Assembly: GCA_038251405.1 (NCBI GenBank)
Contig: JBBSBH010000018.1
Coordinates: forward strand, 1 to 64,000
Direction: 5' to 3'
Length of the DNA stretch: 64,000 bases
Origin: JADJLQ01 sp038251405
GTDB lineage: Bacteria; Bacteroidota; Bacteroidia; Chitinophagales; Saprospiraceae
Shown: positions 35,568 to 44,645 of the stretch, in pieces
Layout: each line of letters begins with the position of its first letter
Numbering within the stretch: position 1 is the first letter of the stretch
Position numbers and translations under genes: made by a program
Notes under the pieces: model-generated
What the model saw: only the letters and a program-made list of their open reading frames with translations
Databases searched by the model: none
Told to the model about the DNA's origin: nothing

Positions 35568-35993
35568 ATGAAAGATATTTTAGATTTATTGGGAAGGATA
35601 TTTCTATCCATGATTTTCTTTTGGGAGGCTTATGATTCCATTGCATTTTACGATTCAGTAAAACGGACTATGACAAACTATGGCATCACCTGGAATCAGG
35701 ATTTATTATTAATTGCCTGTATTACTTTTTTGATCGTTGGAGCCTTGTGCTTGTTATTGGGATACAGAGCATCCATGGGAGCCTTGCTTTTACTTTGTTA
35801 TTGGATACCAATTACATTTATTGTCTATTCATTTTGGAATGATCCTGTTTCAGAAAGAAGAATGCAGTCTATATTATTCATGAAAAATATGGCCATCATT
35901 GGCGGATTACTCATGGTAGCAGTAAACGGATCTGGAAAATTCAGTATTAAAAGAATGATAGCCGCCAGCAGGCCACCTAAACCAAGATGGTAG
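35568..35993 (+). CDS. DoxX-family membrane protein
   Basis: A 141-aa protein with four predicted membrane helices, matching DoxX/SURF4-like proteins: an N-terminal LGRIFLSMIFFWEAYDSI helix, ACITFLIVGALCLLLG, then two more helices with LLLCYWIP between them. Roles in this family are mostly unknown; some take part in thiosulfate or redox metabolism. It begins 4 bp after the FAD dehydrogenase stop, and the convergent rhomboid gene ends 14 bp further on. Confidence 0.78.
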   Translation: MKDILDLLGRIFLSMIFFWEAYDSIAFYDSVKRTMTNYGITWNQDLLLIACITFLIVGALCLLLGYRASMGALLLLCYWIPITFIVYSFWNDPVSERRMQSILFMKNMAIIGGLLMVAVNGSGKFSIKRMIAASRPPKPRW

Positions 35994-36007
35994 ACTAAAT
36001 TATTTTA

Positions 36008-36628
36008 TTATCCCAGTTTTGACATTATCTGTTCAATAAAAAAATTGAACAGGCTCGGCTTAAATAAAATGGTCATGCCAAATCCGGCAACGGCGCCCCA
36101 AAAGTGAGCGATATGATCTATCATCCCATGACCTGATTTAGCCGCATAAGAAGAGTATATCAAGAACAAAACACTGGCAATCACACCCGGAATGGGAATT
36201 ACAAAAAACAATAATAACTGTACCCATGGATAAAAAATCACAAATGAAAACATGATCCCTGATACTGATCCGGATGCTCCTACACTGGCAAACCCGGCGT
36301 CGTCCTGATGTCTGTGAAAGGTCATCATATTGGCAAAAACCCCACTGACCAAATACACCAGCAAATAATTTATTCGACCGGGTATATTGCCGAATAATGC
36401 TACAAACTGATTTTCTAAAATCTCACCGAAAGTGTACAAAGCATACATATTGAAAAGTAAATGCATGGTGCTGCCATGAACAAAAGTTCCGGTAATCAAC
36501 CTGGAATATTCATTGTTTCTTTTTTCCGCATACGGCCAATGCTTCAATCTATCTAAAAGATCAGCTCTTTGAAGAGCTTGCCAGGATATAAGAACATTGA
36601 TGATGATTAAAACGATAGTTACAGACAT
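36008..36628 (-). CDS. Rhomboid-family intramembrane serine protease
   Basis: A 206-aa polytopic protease. The catalytic serine lies in GASG (Ser119) and the catalytic histidine in HFWGAVAGFG (His175). The upstream helix HLLFNMYALYTFGEILE carries the oxyanion Asn. The six-helix minimal rhomboid core fits the length. Rhomboids cut membrane proteins inside the bilayer; the substrate is unknown. It is 9 bp from rlmH on the same strand. Confidence 0.9.
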   Translation of the reverse strand: MSVTIVLIIINVLISWQALQRADLLDRLKHWPYAEKRNNEYSRLITGTFVHGSTMHLLFNMYALYTFGEILENQFVALFGNIPGRINYLLVYLVSGVFANMMTFHRHQDDAGFASVGASGSVSGIMFSFVIFYPWVQLLLFFVIPIPGVIASVLFLIYSSYAAKSGHGMIDHIAHFWGAVAGFGMTILFKPSLFNFFIEQIMSKLG

Positions 36629-36637
36629 GAATATTAG

Positions 36638-37111
36638 TTATTCGTGATGATATGGTTCGTGCCGCAAAATAGTGAAACCCCTGTACAACTGCTCTAATAA
36701 GATAAGCCTTACCATATCATGGGAAAAAGTAAGCCTGGACAATGAAATTTTTATGTTTGCTCTGGAATATATTTTTTGATCAAACCCAAATGACCCACCG
36801 ATAAGAAATATATATTTTTTGTGACCACTGATCATCATTTTATTTAATTGATCAGAAAATGAAATGGAGTCAAACTCTTTGCCTTTAGCCTCCATAATAA
36901 TCAATTGATCTTCAACCAAAAGTTTTGATAGTACAAACTCTGCCTGGAGTTGTAAAGAATGATTTTTGTCAGCCGTTCGCATAGCCTTAGATTCTGGCCA
37001 TTCTATGTATTCAAAAGAGATATAGTGTTTTAATTTTTTCTGATATATACTTAGCCCATCGTTGAGGTAAGTGTGTGCGCATTTGCCAATCGCCCAGACT
37101 TCAATTTTCAT
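36638..37111 (-). CDS. rlmH: 23S rRNA pseudouridine-1915 N3-methyltransferase
   Basis: A 157-aa SPOUT methyltransferase that methylates pseudouridine 1915 in helix 69 of 23S rRNA. The knotted C-terminal part is clear: IFLIGGSFGFDQKI for SAM binding, SLSRLTFSHDMVRLILLEQLYR and the final RHEPYHHE. The length is exactly that of the family. It sits between the rhomboid and the ggt genes on the same strand. Confidence 0.95.
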   Translation of the reverse strand: MKIEVWAIGKCAHTYLNDGLSIYQKKLKHYISFEYIEWPESKAMRTADKNHSLQLQAEFVLSKLLVEDQLIIMEAKGKEFDSISFSDQLNKMMISGHKKYIFLIGGSFGFDQKIYSRANIKISLSRLTFSHDMVRLILLEQLYRGFTILRHEPYHHE

Positions 37112-37129
37112 AGAATAAATGTACGATAA

Positions 37130-38839
37130 CTACCAGCCCTCAGCCGCATCGTCACTTCTGGGATCTGCACCGCCTTCTAGTTTGCCATCAGGTCTTACTA
37201 AAACTGCATCTACCAGACCTATAGATTTTATATCGCGGCATTGGTGGCCCATCTCCGTTAGTTTAGCCTTCGTATTTTCGTCAAAAGTTTTAGATTCTGT
37301 CATGATTTCATCCGGAAGCCACTGATGATGAAACCTACTGGCAGCTACGGCTTCTGACATGGACATATTCCACTCTGCAACATCTAATATCACCTGAAAT
37401 ACAGAGGTGATGATAGTACTGCCTCCCGGGCTTCCAAGCACCATGAATAATTTTCCATTTTTCTCCAGAATAGTAGGGGTCATGCTACTAAGCATTCTTT
37501 TACCTGGCTGAATTGAATTAGCTTCTGCACCGATTAATCCAAACATATTAGGCACGCCGGGTTTTGCACTGAAATCATCCATTTCATTATTCATCAAAAA
37601 TCCAGCGCCATTTACTATTACTTTGCTGCCATAGTTTCCATTAAGTGTAGTCGTCACAGAAACAGCATTACCTTCATTATCTACCACAGAAAGATGCGTG
37701 GTTTCAAAGTGTTCCAGGGCCATTTTAAAATTGCCGGCATACATACTTTTACTTTCAGTTGCATGTATAGGATCAAAATCATGCATTCGGAATTTGATGT
37801 ATTTTGGATTTAATAAAGTATCTTTTGGAACGGGGAAATAATCTTCATCGCCCAAATATTGAGACCGGTCAGCATACACTCGGCGCTCGGCCTCTACCAT
37901 CAGATGGATAGTTCGAGGGTCTCTAAATCCCCATTCTTTTAATGGATAAGGTTCAACCATTTTTAATAATTGTGCTAAAGCAATTCCCCCACTGGATGGA
38001 GGTGGCATGGATATTATTTTGTATTCTTTATAATTGGTGGTGACAGCCTTTCGCCATTTGGAAGTATAATTTTGCAGATCTTCCAGGGTAATAATTCCAC
38101 CACCTGATTTCATCTCTGCAATTATTTTTTGTGCTACGTCCCCTTCATAAAAGCCTGCTCTTCCTTTAGATTGGATTTGTTTTAGTGTCCAGGCCAAATC
38201 ATGCTGGACGAGTATATTACCTTCCTTCCATGGGATGGATTTTACAAAATCATTTGCTCCATTATATTTTTCTAATAAGGGTTTTACACTATTTAATCTA
38301 TCGGCTTCTGCCCGGGTAAGAGCAAATCCTCTATCTGCCAGTAGAATAGCCGGAGCTATTAATTTCTCAAAAGGCAGTCTTCCATATTTTTTGTGTGCCG
38401 AAATTAAACCATCAATAGTTCCTGGAACTCCAGACGCGAGATGGCCTTCTATGCTTTGTCGGGTGGGGTTACCCTGAGTATCCAAATACATATCTTTCGA
38501 AGCCGCAGCAGGTGCTTTTTCTCTATAATCTAAAGTAGCAATCTCACCTTTTGCAGATCTGTAAACCATAAATCCTCCTCCACCGATATTGCCTGCTCTT
38601 GGATAAACTACGGCAAGCATTAGCTGTACAGCTATAGAGGCATCCACGGCATTACCTCCTTGTTTCATTATTTCGATACCAGCTTTAGATGCCAGAGGGT
38701 GTCCACTAACTACCATAGCTTTACCGGAAAATGCCTGTTTGTGAGTAAATTTCCAATATTCGTTTACATAGAAAGCAGATTTACAACTACCAATAATGAA
38801 TAATAAAAGCAGGGACTTGACAAGAAATTTCATATTCAA
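37130..38839 (-). CDS. ggt: Gamma-glutamyltransferase lipoprotein
   Basis: A 569-aa Ntn-hydrolase that cleaves or transfers the gamma-glutamyl group of glutathione and related peptides in the envelope. The autoprocessing site is the Thr-Thr-His of ETTHLSVVD; Thr380 should become the N-terminus of the small subunit. Other signatures are GGNAVDASIA, GNIGGGGFMV and, in the small subunit, LSSMTPTI and GSPGGSTII. The N-terminus has a lipobox IGSC (Cys19), so it is anchored as a lipoprotein. Its start is clear of other genes. Confidence 0.93.
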   Translation of the reverse strand: MNMKFLVKSLLLLFIIGSCKSAFYVNEYWKFTHKQAFSGKAMVVSGHPLASKAGIEIMKQGGNAVDASIAVQLMLAVVYPRAGNIGGGGFMVYRSAKGEIATLDYREKAPAAASKDMYLDTQGNPTRQSIEGHLASGVPGTIDGLISAHKKYGRLPFEKLIAPAILLADRGFALTRAEADRLNSVKPLLEKYNGANDFVKSIPWKEGNILVQHDLAWTLKQIQSKGRAGFYEGDVAQKIIAEMKSGGGIITLEDLQNYTSKWRKAVTTNYKEYKIISMPPPSSGGIALAQLLKMVEPYPLKEWGFRDPRTIHLMVEAERRVYADRSQYLGDEDYFPVPKDTLLNPKYIKFRMHDFDPIHATESKSMYAGNFKMALEHFETTHLSVVDNEGNAVSVTTTLNGNYGSKVIVNGAGFLMNNEMDDFSAKPGVPNMFGLIGAEANSIQPGKRMLSSMTPTILEKNGKLFMVLGSPGGSTIITSVFQVILDVAEWNMSMSEAVAASRFHHQWLPDEIMTESKTFDENTKAKLTEMGHQCRDIKSIGLVDAVLVRPDGKLEGGADPRSDDAAEGW

Positions 38840-38902
38840 AAAAATGTAAGTGAATGTATGAAAATTTGAGTCAAAGTAAAGCTGTAAAATTATAAGATAG
38901 TT

Positions 38903-39673
38903 TTATAATCTGGAAACGGTCAGCCCACCATCTACCATAAATACATTTCCAGTAGAGTAGGGGAAAGCTCCGGTTGCAATAGATACTACAGCCTTTCCTA
39001 CATCTTCTGGCTGGCCCCATCTTTTTTGTAATGCTAAGCCATCTTCCAACATTTGATCATATTTTGATTTTACGGCAGATACCATATCAGTCAGCATTAC
39101 TCCTGGTCTTATCTCAAAAACAGATATTCCATGTTCTGCCATTCGTACAGCGTACAATTGAGTCATCATTGCAACCCCTGCCTTAGAAATACAATATTCA
39201 CCCCTCGCTGCTGATGCCACTGTTGCTGAAATAGATGAAACATTAATAATATTTCCTATGAATTGCGGATCATCTTTTTTCAATTCTATCATCCAGTTTG
39301 AAATAGCCTGAGTAAGAAAAGTAGGCCCTTTCAAATTAATATTCATCACCCGATCATAGCTTTCATCTGTCATTTGCAGAATATCTGTACGTTTTATTGG
39401 TGCCACGCCTGCATTATTTACTAAAAGATCTATTCTGCCAAAATCATTTTTGAGATTATTAATCAATCTGTTTCGATCATCCATGTTGCCAATATCTCCC
39501 TGGAAATACAAGACACGGGTACCGTATTGACTTAATGAAACTAAAATATCATTTACTTCATTCTCGGAACGCACTCCATTAATGGCCAGATCAAATTTAG
39601 CTTTACCTAATTGATGGGCGATACCCAATCCAATGCCACGACTGCTTCCTGTAACTAATGCAACTCTATTCAT
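38903..39673 (-). CDS. SDR-family oxidoreductase (3-oxoacyl-ACP reductase-like)
   Basis: A 256-aa short-chain dehydrogenase/reductase. The cofactor loop TGSSRGIG is at the N-terminus, NNAG follows in VNNAGVAP, the catalytic serine is in INVSSIS and the YxxxK pair is in EYCISKAG. The C-terminal MVDGG motif is typical of 3-ketoacyl reductases. Without a fab-gene neighbourhood the substrate is open. A longer reading frame starts at 39742, but the extra 23 residues (Cys/Phe-rich) do not fit any SDR; the ATG at 39673 gives the normal N-terminus. Confidence 0.88.
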   Translation of the reverse strand: MNRVALVTGSSRGIGLGIAHQLGKAKFDLAINGVRSENEVNDILVSLSQYGTRVLYFQGDIGNMDDRNRLINNLKNDFGRIDLLVNNAGVAPIKRTDILQMTDESYDRVMNINLKGPTFLTQAISNWMIELKKDDPQFIGNIINVSSISATVASAARGEYCISKAGVAMMTQLYAVRMAEHGISVFEIRPGVMLTDMVSAVKSKYDQMLEDGLALQKRWGQPEDVGKAVVSIATGAFPYSTGNVFMVDGGLTVSRL

Positions 39674-39784
39674 TTCGTAAAATTTATTTCGAAAACAAAA
39701 TACTAACTTAACTCTACAAAATCCAAAGCCTAAAAAATTCAACTTAGATTGATCTAATCTATTCTAATGGAGCTATTTATATAA

Positions 39785-39817
39785 ATAAAAAAGAGGTTGT
39801 CTTTGCAGACAACCTCT
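39785..39817 (-). terminator. Intrinsic terminator of the candidate RNA (minus strand)
   Basis: On the minus strand a perfect 10-bp stem (AGAGGTTGTC/GACAACCTCT, 6-base loop) is followed by TTTTTTATTT. It ends transcription coming from the right, where no protein gene lies before the tRNA. On the plus strand there is no T-run after the stem. Confidence 0.85.
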
Positions 39818-40068
39818 CAGAAGTGGGTTTTTCATTTACATCTCAGGTTGAATTTCGACATAAATGCGGTGATTCCTATGAAATCAATCCGATTTAAAAA
39901 CCCTTCCGGTACTGACAACCAGAACTTGTCAGGTTGTTTCCAGGCAGTGCATCTATACTTTAGTATAATTGCATAACCATATTCGAACCAAGGGTTTACT
40001 GTCTGGGATGCTAGATATTCTGACCGGACAATTAACCTTCATTACTTCAAAGAAAGACCTTGAATCGA
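39785..40068 (-). ncRNA. Candidate structured non-coding RNA gene
   Basis: About 280 nt without a plausible reading frame lie between a canonical promoter and a strong intrinsic terminator, both on the minus strand. Complementary segments suggest a folded RNA. An outer stem joins 40030-40038 to 39845-39854 with one bulge, and a middle stem joins 39990-39997 (AAGGGTTT) to 39898-39905. Two local hairpins lie at 39954-39967 (TATACT/AGTATA) and 39912-39932 (CTGACAA/TTGTCAG). I see none of the hallmark sequences of RNase P RNA, tmRNA or SRP RNA. A diverged 6S-type RNA remains possible. The ends are estimates from promoter and terminator. Confidence 0.65.
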
Positions 40069-40074
40069 TTCTTA

Positions 40075-40103
40075 AAGATATGCTAAAATTTTAATTATGT
40101 CAA
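40075..40103 (-). promoter_or_regulatory. Promoter of the candidate RNA gene
   Basis: On the minus strand TTGACA (40098-40103) is followed after 17 bp by TATCTT (40075-40080), an ideal sigma-70 layout. It also fits the Bacteroidota form, TTG then 20 bp then TATCTTTA. Transcription should begin near 40068. Confidence 0.75.
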
Positions 40104-40220
40104 TATCAATTAGTTAAAAAATTAATATTTAAATATAATGATTGTATGATTATGTAAGCTAGAATTGAAAATCAAGGCATTGCAAATAGTATAAATGTTT
40201 TACTTTTGCCCCACCTTAGA

Positions 40221-40294
40221 CGGGGTGTAGCGCAGTCCGGTAGCGTATCAGCATGGGGTGCTGGTGGTCGCTGGTTCGAATCCAGTCACCCCGA
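40221..40294 (+). tRNA. tRNA-Pro (anticodon GGG)
   Basis: A complete cloverleaf: a perfect 7-bp acceptor (CGGGGTG/CACCCCG), D-arm GCGCAGTCCGGTAGC, anticodon stem TCAGC/GCTGG with loop ATGGGGT giving anticodon GGG, and T-arm CTGG TTCGAAT CCAG. It reads CCC and CCU. The 3' CCA is not encoded. Confidence 0.95.
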
Positions 40295-40321
40295 CTATTT
40301 TATAAGATTCTATTTAGTAAA

Positions 40322-41767
40322 TTATAATTTCATCAATGTGTATTCGCTTTTGCTCACATTCTGGGTAACGACATAGTCGATGCCTTCATCTTTTAAAACT
40401 ATTTTTTCAGCTTCCGATAATAGAAGTAAATGTGAATTGGCCTGAGAATATATGCTTTGAAGGCTTTGATATTCACCATTCAGACCATATGCTAATTTTA
40501 CTCTTTTATCCCATTCTTTCAGGCTTTCATTATTGTGCGGTATTGCCTTCCAATCCACATAGGTAGACCTTTCAGCATTATATTTAAAGGCTGTAAACTC
40601 GGGAGGTACTAAAAAAATAGCTTTTTGATTGGTAATTCTTTTCACTTCTAACGCAAACTCTACTTCAGCTCCTGATTTTGTAAACGGAAATTCATAAGTG
40701 TTCGAGGAAAATGCTCTCAAGGTCTTTAGAGATAAAACTACTAAACTGAGAACAAGAGCGACCTTCAGGTACAAAGATTTCAAGTTGGCTTTTTCAATTA
40801 AAATGATTAGTCCCAGGACGCTGAAAAATTTTAACCAAATGGTAGCTTTAAACCATTGAGTCATAATGCAAATTTTAGGAATAAAAAGTATAGCAATCGA
40901 ATAGAACATGCAACCAAGTATTATGAAAATCAACATTTTAGCTATGCCTTTATTTACTTTTATAAAGGCTATACTGCCCACTAAATAAATCGGTACCAGG
41001 AGTAAATAATTTCTGAGGCCAAAGTGCGAAGGAAAGAAATGGTGTGCATTTCTCAGAAGCATAATTTCTGTGAATTGATCAGGTAGTAGGCTACCTTCCA
41101 AATTCCAAACGAGCAGTAATATATAAGGTGTGACAAGTAATAAACTACTAAAAACCAGTTTAATACGGTTCTCGGAATGGATAAGAAAAATACTCAATAA
41201 TAAAATTTGTGCACCAGCTAATGGATGGAAATAAGTGGCTAAGACTGATAAAACCACACTCTGCTTCCAATGAGATTGGAAAGCGTACCACATCGCCCAT
41301 ACACCTAGAGCCTTGGCAATTAGGCTGCCACATACCATATTATAATACAATTCATTGCCTCCCAGATTGATATTGTAGGAAATAAGAAGGACTCCACAGA
41401 TAACTAAAAATTTTAAAATCTCAGACCTCAGAAAATAATTACTCCAGGTATACAATCCTGATATCAATAATAACGTGAGTCCTCCATGAATAAATAAGAA
41501 GCACCATGCCCATACAGCATGGGGGATGAGCGACACCAGGTGTGCCAATAGCCACCTTTCATTCATTCTCGAGCCTATAGATGAAATGTAAAAATCATTT
41601 GGAAATAAATCTGGATTTTGCAAATGCAAAGCATAAGGCATGAAATCAACCTGGTCGTTGGTTCCAAAAGCGTACCCGTGGACCAGAAGTAAAAGCAAAT
41701 AGATACTTATGACTATAATCCATGAATAATATGTTTGAATCGATTTAATAAGACTGCAAAATTGCAC
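40322..41767 (-). CDS. Polytopic membrane protein (DUF6798/GT-C-like)
   Basis: A 481-aa protein with roughly ten membrane helices and a soluble C-terminal part of about 110 residues. The first periplasmic loop has an acidic NDQVDFMPYA stretch, and the tail has ERSTYVDWKAIP and EWDKRV, which fit the family annotated as DUF6798. Layout resembles GT-C-type glycosyltransferases that use lipid-linked sugars, but catalytic residues cannot be confirmed. It is 29 bp downstream of the GH63 gene on the same strand and may share its transcript. Confidence 0.6.
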   Translation of the reverse strand: MQFCSLIKSIQTYYSWIIVISIYLLLLLVHGYAFGTNDQVDFMPYALHLQNPDLFPNDFYISSIGSRMNERWLLAHLVSLIPHAVWAWCFLFIHGGLTLLLISGLYTWSNYFLRSEILKFLVICGVLLISYNINLGGNELYYNMVCGSLIAKALGVWAMWYAFQSHWKQSVVLSVLATYFHPLAGAQILLLSIFLIHSENRIKLVFSSLLLVTPYILLLVWNLEGSLLPDQFTEIMLLRNAHHFFPSHFGLRNYLLLVPIYLVGSIAFIKVNKGIAKMLIFIILGCMFYSIAILFIPKICIMTQWFKATIWLKFFSVLGLIILIEKANLKSLYLKVALVLSLVVLSLKTLRAFSSNTYEFPFTKSGAEVEFALEVKRITNQKAIFLVPPEFTAFKYNAERSTYVDWKAIPHNNESLKEWDKRVKLAYGLNGEYQSLQSIYSQANSHLLLLSEAEKIVLKDEGIDYVVTQNVSKSEYTLMKL

Positions 41768-41796
41768 TTAAAATATCCATTGATAAAACATTAAGC

Positions 41797-44475
41797 TTAG
41801 GTGATGTTTTCTACTTTGATTTTAGGATATTTAATTCTATAATTAGCAGTTTCATAAATAAGATTGGCTATCAAGCCTGTCCATCCTGTTTGATGAGAGG
41901 CACCTAGCCCTTTGCCATTATCCCCATGAAAATATTCATAAAAATGATACAAAGTTTTTAAGTCCGTATCTCTATCGAAAATACTATCTGGACCATTATA
42001 AGGTCTATTATACTTCTTATTTTCTGTAAATATTTTTATTAACTTTTCAGAGATCTTAGTAGCAACCTCTCTGATAGTAATGATCTTTCCTGAATAAGAT
42101 GGGTACTCCACCTCATAATCATCTCCATAGTATTTTGAATACTGATTTAAACTGTCAATTATAAGATAGTTCAGGGGAAACCAAACAGGGCCGCGCCAAT
42201 TTGAGTTTCCACCCATAATGGAGAGATCTGATTCTCCCGGAGTATAGGCTACGGACAATGTTTCTCCATTAAAGTGCAATGAATATGGATGCTTTTTATA
42301 ATACTTAGAAAGTGATCTGATGCCATACTTAGAAAGGAAGGCCGATTTATCAAATAAGCATTCAAATACCATGCGCATTCTGTGACCTCGCAACAAGGAA
42401 AGTAAATGTGTTTGACCTTTACCTTCCACATGCCATCGGGAGATCAGTGAAGCGAGGTCTGGCCTGTTTTTTATAATCCATTCCAGTCTTCTTTTAAAAT
42501 CAGGTAGTTTGGATAATAATTCATCATCTATCACTATCACGGCACACAACGGTATTAGCCCCACGAGGGATCTCATTTTGAGAAATATAGTATCTCCTTC
42601 TGGTGTTAATAATTTATCATAATAAAATTGGTCATCTTCATCCCAAAGGCCCATTCCTTTTTCGTCTAAGGGTTTATTTATGGCTGCCGCAATGTGTAGA
42701 AAATGCTCAAAAAATTTGGAAGCCATATCCTGGTAAGATGATCTATCCAATGAAATTTCACAAGCTATCTTTAACATGTTTAAGGTATAAATTGCCATCC
42801 AACCAGTGGCATCCGCTTGCTTTAGTTTAGTTCCAGGTAATTGAGAGTTGCGATCAAATACACCTATATTATCCAGACCAAGAAATCCTCCTCCGAAGAT
42901 ATTATTGCCTTCTTCATCTTTCTGATTTACCCACCATGTAAAATTTAGTAGTAATTTATGAAAAATCCTTTCTAAAAATTCAAAATCACCCACGCCTCCG
43001 TTTTGTTCTTTATCAATTTCATATACTTTTAGTGCCGCCCATGCATGTACAGGAGGATTTACATCTGAAAAATTCCATTCATAAGCAGGTATCTGTCCAT
43101 TTGGGTGCATATAATATTCACGCAACACTACAGCCAATTGTCGTTTGGCAAAATCAGGATCAATGTAGGCTATGGTGACTGCATGAAAAGCTAAATCCCA
43201 AACCGCAAACCAGGGATACTCCCATTTATCAGGCATAGAAAGTATATTACCCATGTGGGCATGCTTCCATTGGCTGTTTCTTTCCCATTTCCTGTGCTCG
43301 AATCCTATAGAGTTTTGGGGATCCCCCTTAAGCCATTGGTCAATATTGAAATAATAAAATTGTTTATTCCACATCATACCAGCAAATGCCTGGCGCTGAA
43401 TATTTTTTTCTTCCTCCGTTTTTATATTTTTTTGAATAGCATTATAAAATTCATTTGCATCTGAAATCCTTTTATCAAAGGTTTCCTGAAAGTGTATAAA
43501 TGGTTCCTTGATCTTTTCCAGGTTTGTAAATCTTAATCTGATTTCTACTGATTCTTCCGGCTGTAATTTTCGCTTAAACACAGCCGACATTTTAGTACCT
43601 TCTTTCTCAGGATTAATAGTTCCTATTTTGCTTTTTATTATATAATCATTGATGCCATCTTTAGGAAATTCACAGTCAGAGGCCCGTTGAAATATTTTAT
43701 CCGTATTGGTTTCATTTTCACAAAAAATCAATTCATCTGCCTGATCACAATATAAATAGAATGGATCTGGATAAAATAAGTGGTCTAATGAAACCGATTG
43801 CTCATCAATGGCTTTGATTATAGGCTTTTTTTGTAATTCTTCATAGCCCCAGGACCAATAATTTCTGCACCAAAGGGTCGGTAATAAGACTAATGGAGCC
43901 TCGGATTGGCTTCGATTGATAGCGGTGATCTTGATATAAATATCATTTCGATCAGCTTTGGCATATTCGATGAAAATGTCAAAGTATTCTTTGTTTTTAA
44001 AAAACTCGGCTTCAAAAATTTCAAACTCATTTTGAGCCTTCCCCCGTTTCTCATTATGGGCTATTAGCTCCTCATATGGAAATGCTATAGTTGGATATTT
44101 ATAGAGCATTTTCATATAGGAATGAGAAGGGGTGCTATCTATATAGTAATATACTTCTTTTACATCTTCGCCATGATTACCCTGATTATTGGTGAGCCCA
44201 AACAGTCTTTCTTTAAGTATTTTATCCTCATGATTCCAAAGTGCCAAAGCAAAACAAATAAACTGTTTATTGTCAGAAATGCCGCCGATACCATCTTCAC
44301 CCCATCGGTAAGCTCTCGATCTGGCCATATCGTGTGTCAAATAATTCCAGGCATCGCCATGCGTACTGTAGTCTTCACGTACAGTACCCCATTGTCTTTC
44401 TGATAGATATGGGCCCCATCTTTTCCATCCTTTATTATCCGGCCTTTCTTGCAGTCTTTTCTTCTCCTCGTTCAT
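41797..44475 (-). CDS. GH63-type glucosidase
   Basis: An 892-aa protein matching the bacterial glucosidases of the GH63 group with an (alpha/alpha)6 barrel. The N-terminus KGWKRWGPYLSERQWGTVREDYS and HDMARSRAYRWGEDGI are hallmarks of this subgroup, as are WAVWDLAFHAV, LGLDNIGVFDR, SNWRGPVWFPLNYL and GASHQTGWTG. No signal peptide is present, so it acts in the cytosol, probably on an alpha-glucoside or a compatible-solute glycoside. It is divergent from a trmH-like gene. Confidence 0.85.
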   Translation of the reverse strand: MNEEKKRLQERPDNKGWKRWGPYLSERQWGTVREDYSTHGDAWNYLTHDMARSRAYRWGEDGIGGISDNKQFICFALALWNHEDKILKERLFGLTNNQGNHGEDVKEVYYYIDSTPSHSYMKMLYKYPTIAFPYEELIAHNEKRGKAQNEFEIFEAEFFKNKEYFDIFIEYAKADRNDIYIKITAINRSQSEAPLVLLPTLWCRNYWSWGYEELQKKPIIKAIDEQSVSLDHLFYPDPFYLYCDQADELIFCENETNTDKIFQRASDCEFPKDGINDYIIKSKIGTINPEKEGTKMSAVFKRKLQPEESVEIRLRFTNLEKIKEPFIHFQETFDKRISDANEFYNAIQKNIKTEEEKNIQRQAFAGMMWNKQFYYFNIDQWLKGDPQNSIGFEHRKWERNSQWKHAHMGNILSMPDKWEYPWFAVWDLAFHAVTIAYIDPDFAKRQLAVVLREYYMHPNGQIPAYEWNFSDVNPPVHAWAALKVYEIDKEQNGGVGDFEFLERIFHKLLLNFTWWVNQKDEEGNNIFGGGFLGLDNIGVFDRNSQLPGTKLKQADATGWMAIYTLNMLKIACEISLDRSSYQDMASKFFEHFLHIAAAINKPLDEKGMGLWDEDDQFYYDKLLTPEGDTIFLKMRSLVGLIPLCAVIVIDDELLSKLPDFKRRLEWIIKNRPDLASLISRWHVEGKGQTHLLSLLRGHRMRMVFECLFDKSAFLSKYGIRSLSKYYKKHPYSLHFNGETLSVAYTPGESDLSIMGGNSNWRGPVWFPLNYLIIDSLNQYSKYYGDDYEVEYPSYSGKIITIREVATKISEKLIKIFTENKKYNRPYNGPDSIFDRDTDLKTLYHFYEYFHGDNGKGLGASHQTGWTGLIANLIYETANYRIKYPKIKVENIT

Positions 44476-44612
44476 CGTAATTTCTAATCTGCTAATCTAA
44501 ATGTAATATTAAATTTGAATCCTATTTAAATACCTGAACACGCATAAAATGAATGGACAAAAATGGCACCTTTTATTCTTTTTCAAAATCTAATAATTAT
44601 CCGGGTATATTT

Positions 44613-44620
44613 TATATTTG
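44613..44620 (+). promoter_or_regulatory. Putative -7 box of the trmH-like gene
   Basis: TATATTTG is an exact TAnnTTTG. A transcript from here would begin near 44626, after the in-frame ATGs at 44553 and 44625, leaving 44646 as the start. Confidence 0.5.
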
Positions 44621-44645
44621 TCTGATGTCATTAATCAGAAAATCC

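Noticed and set aside
39674..39742. N-terminal extension of the SDR reductase
   Set aside because: The added 23 residues are Cys/Phe-rich and unlike any SDR N-terminus; the family start is the ATG at 39673.
39785..40068. RNase P RNA, tmRNA or SRP RNA as the identity of the candidate RNA
   Set aside because: The minus-strand sequence lacks the conserved GAGGAAAGTCC region of RNase P RNA, the tRNA-like end and tag frame of tmRNA, and the GGAAGCAGC-type loop of SRP RNA.
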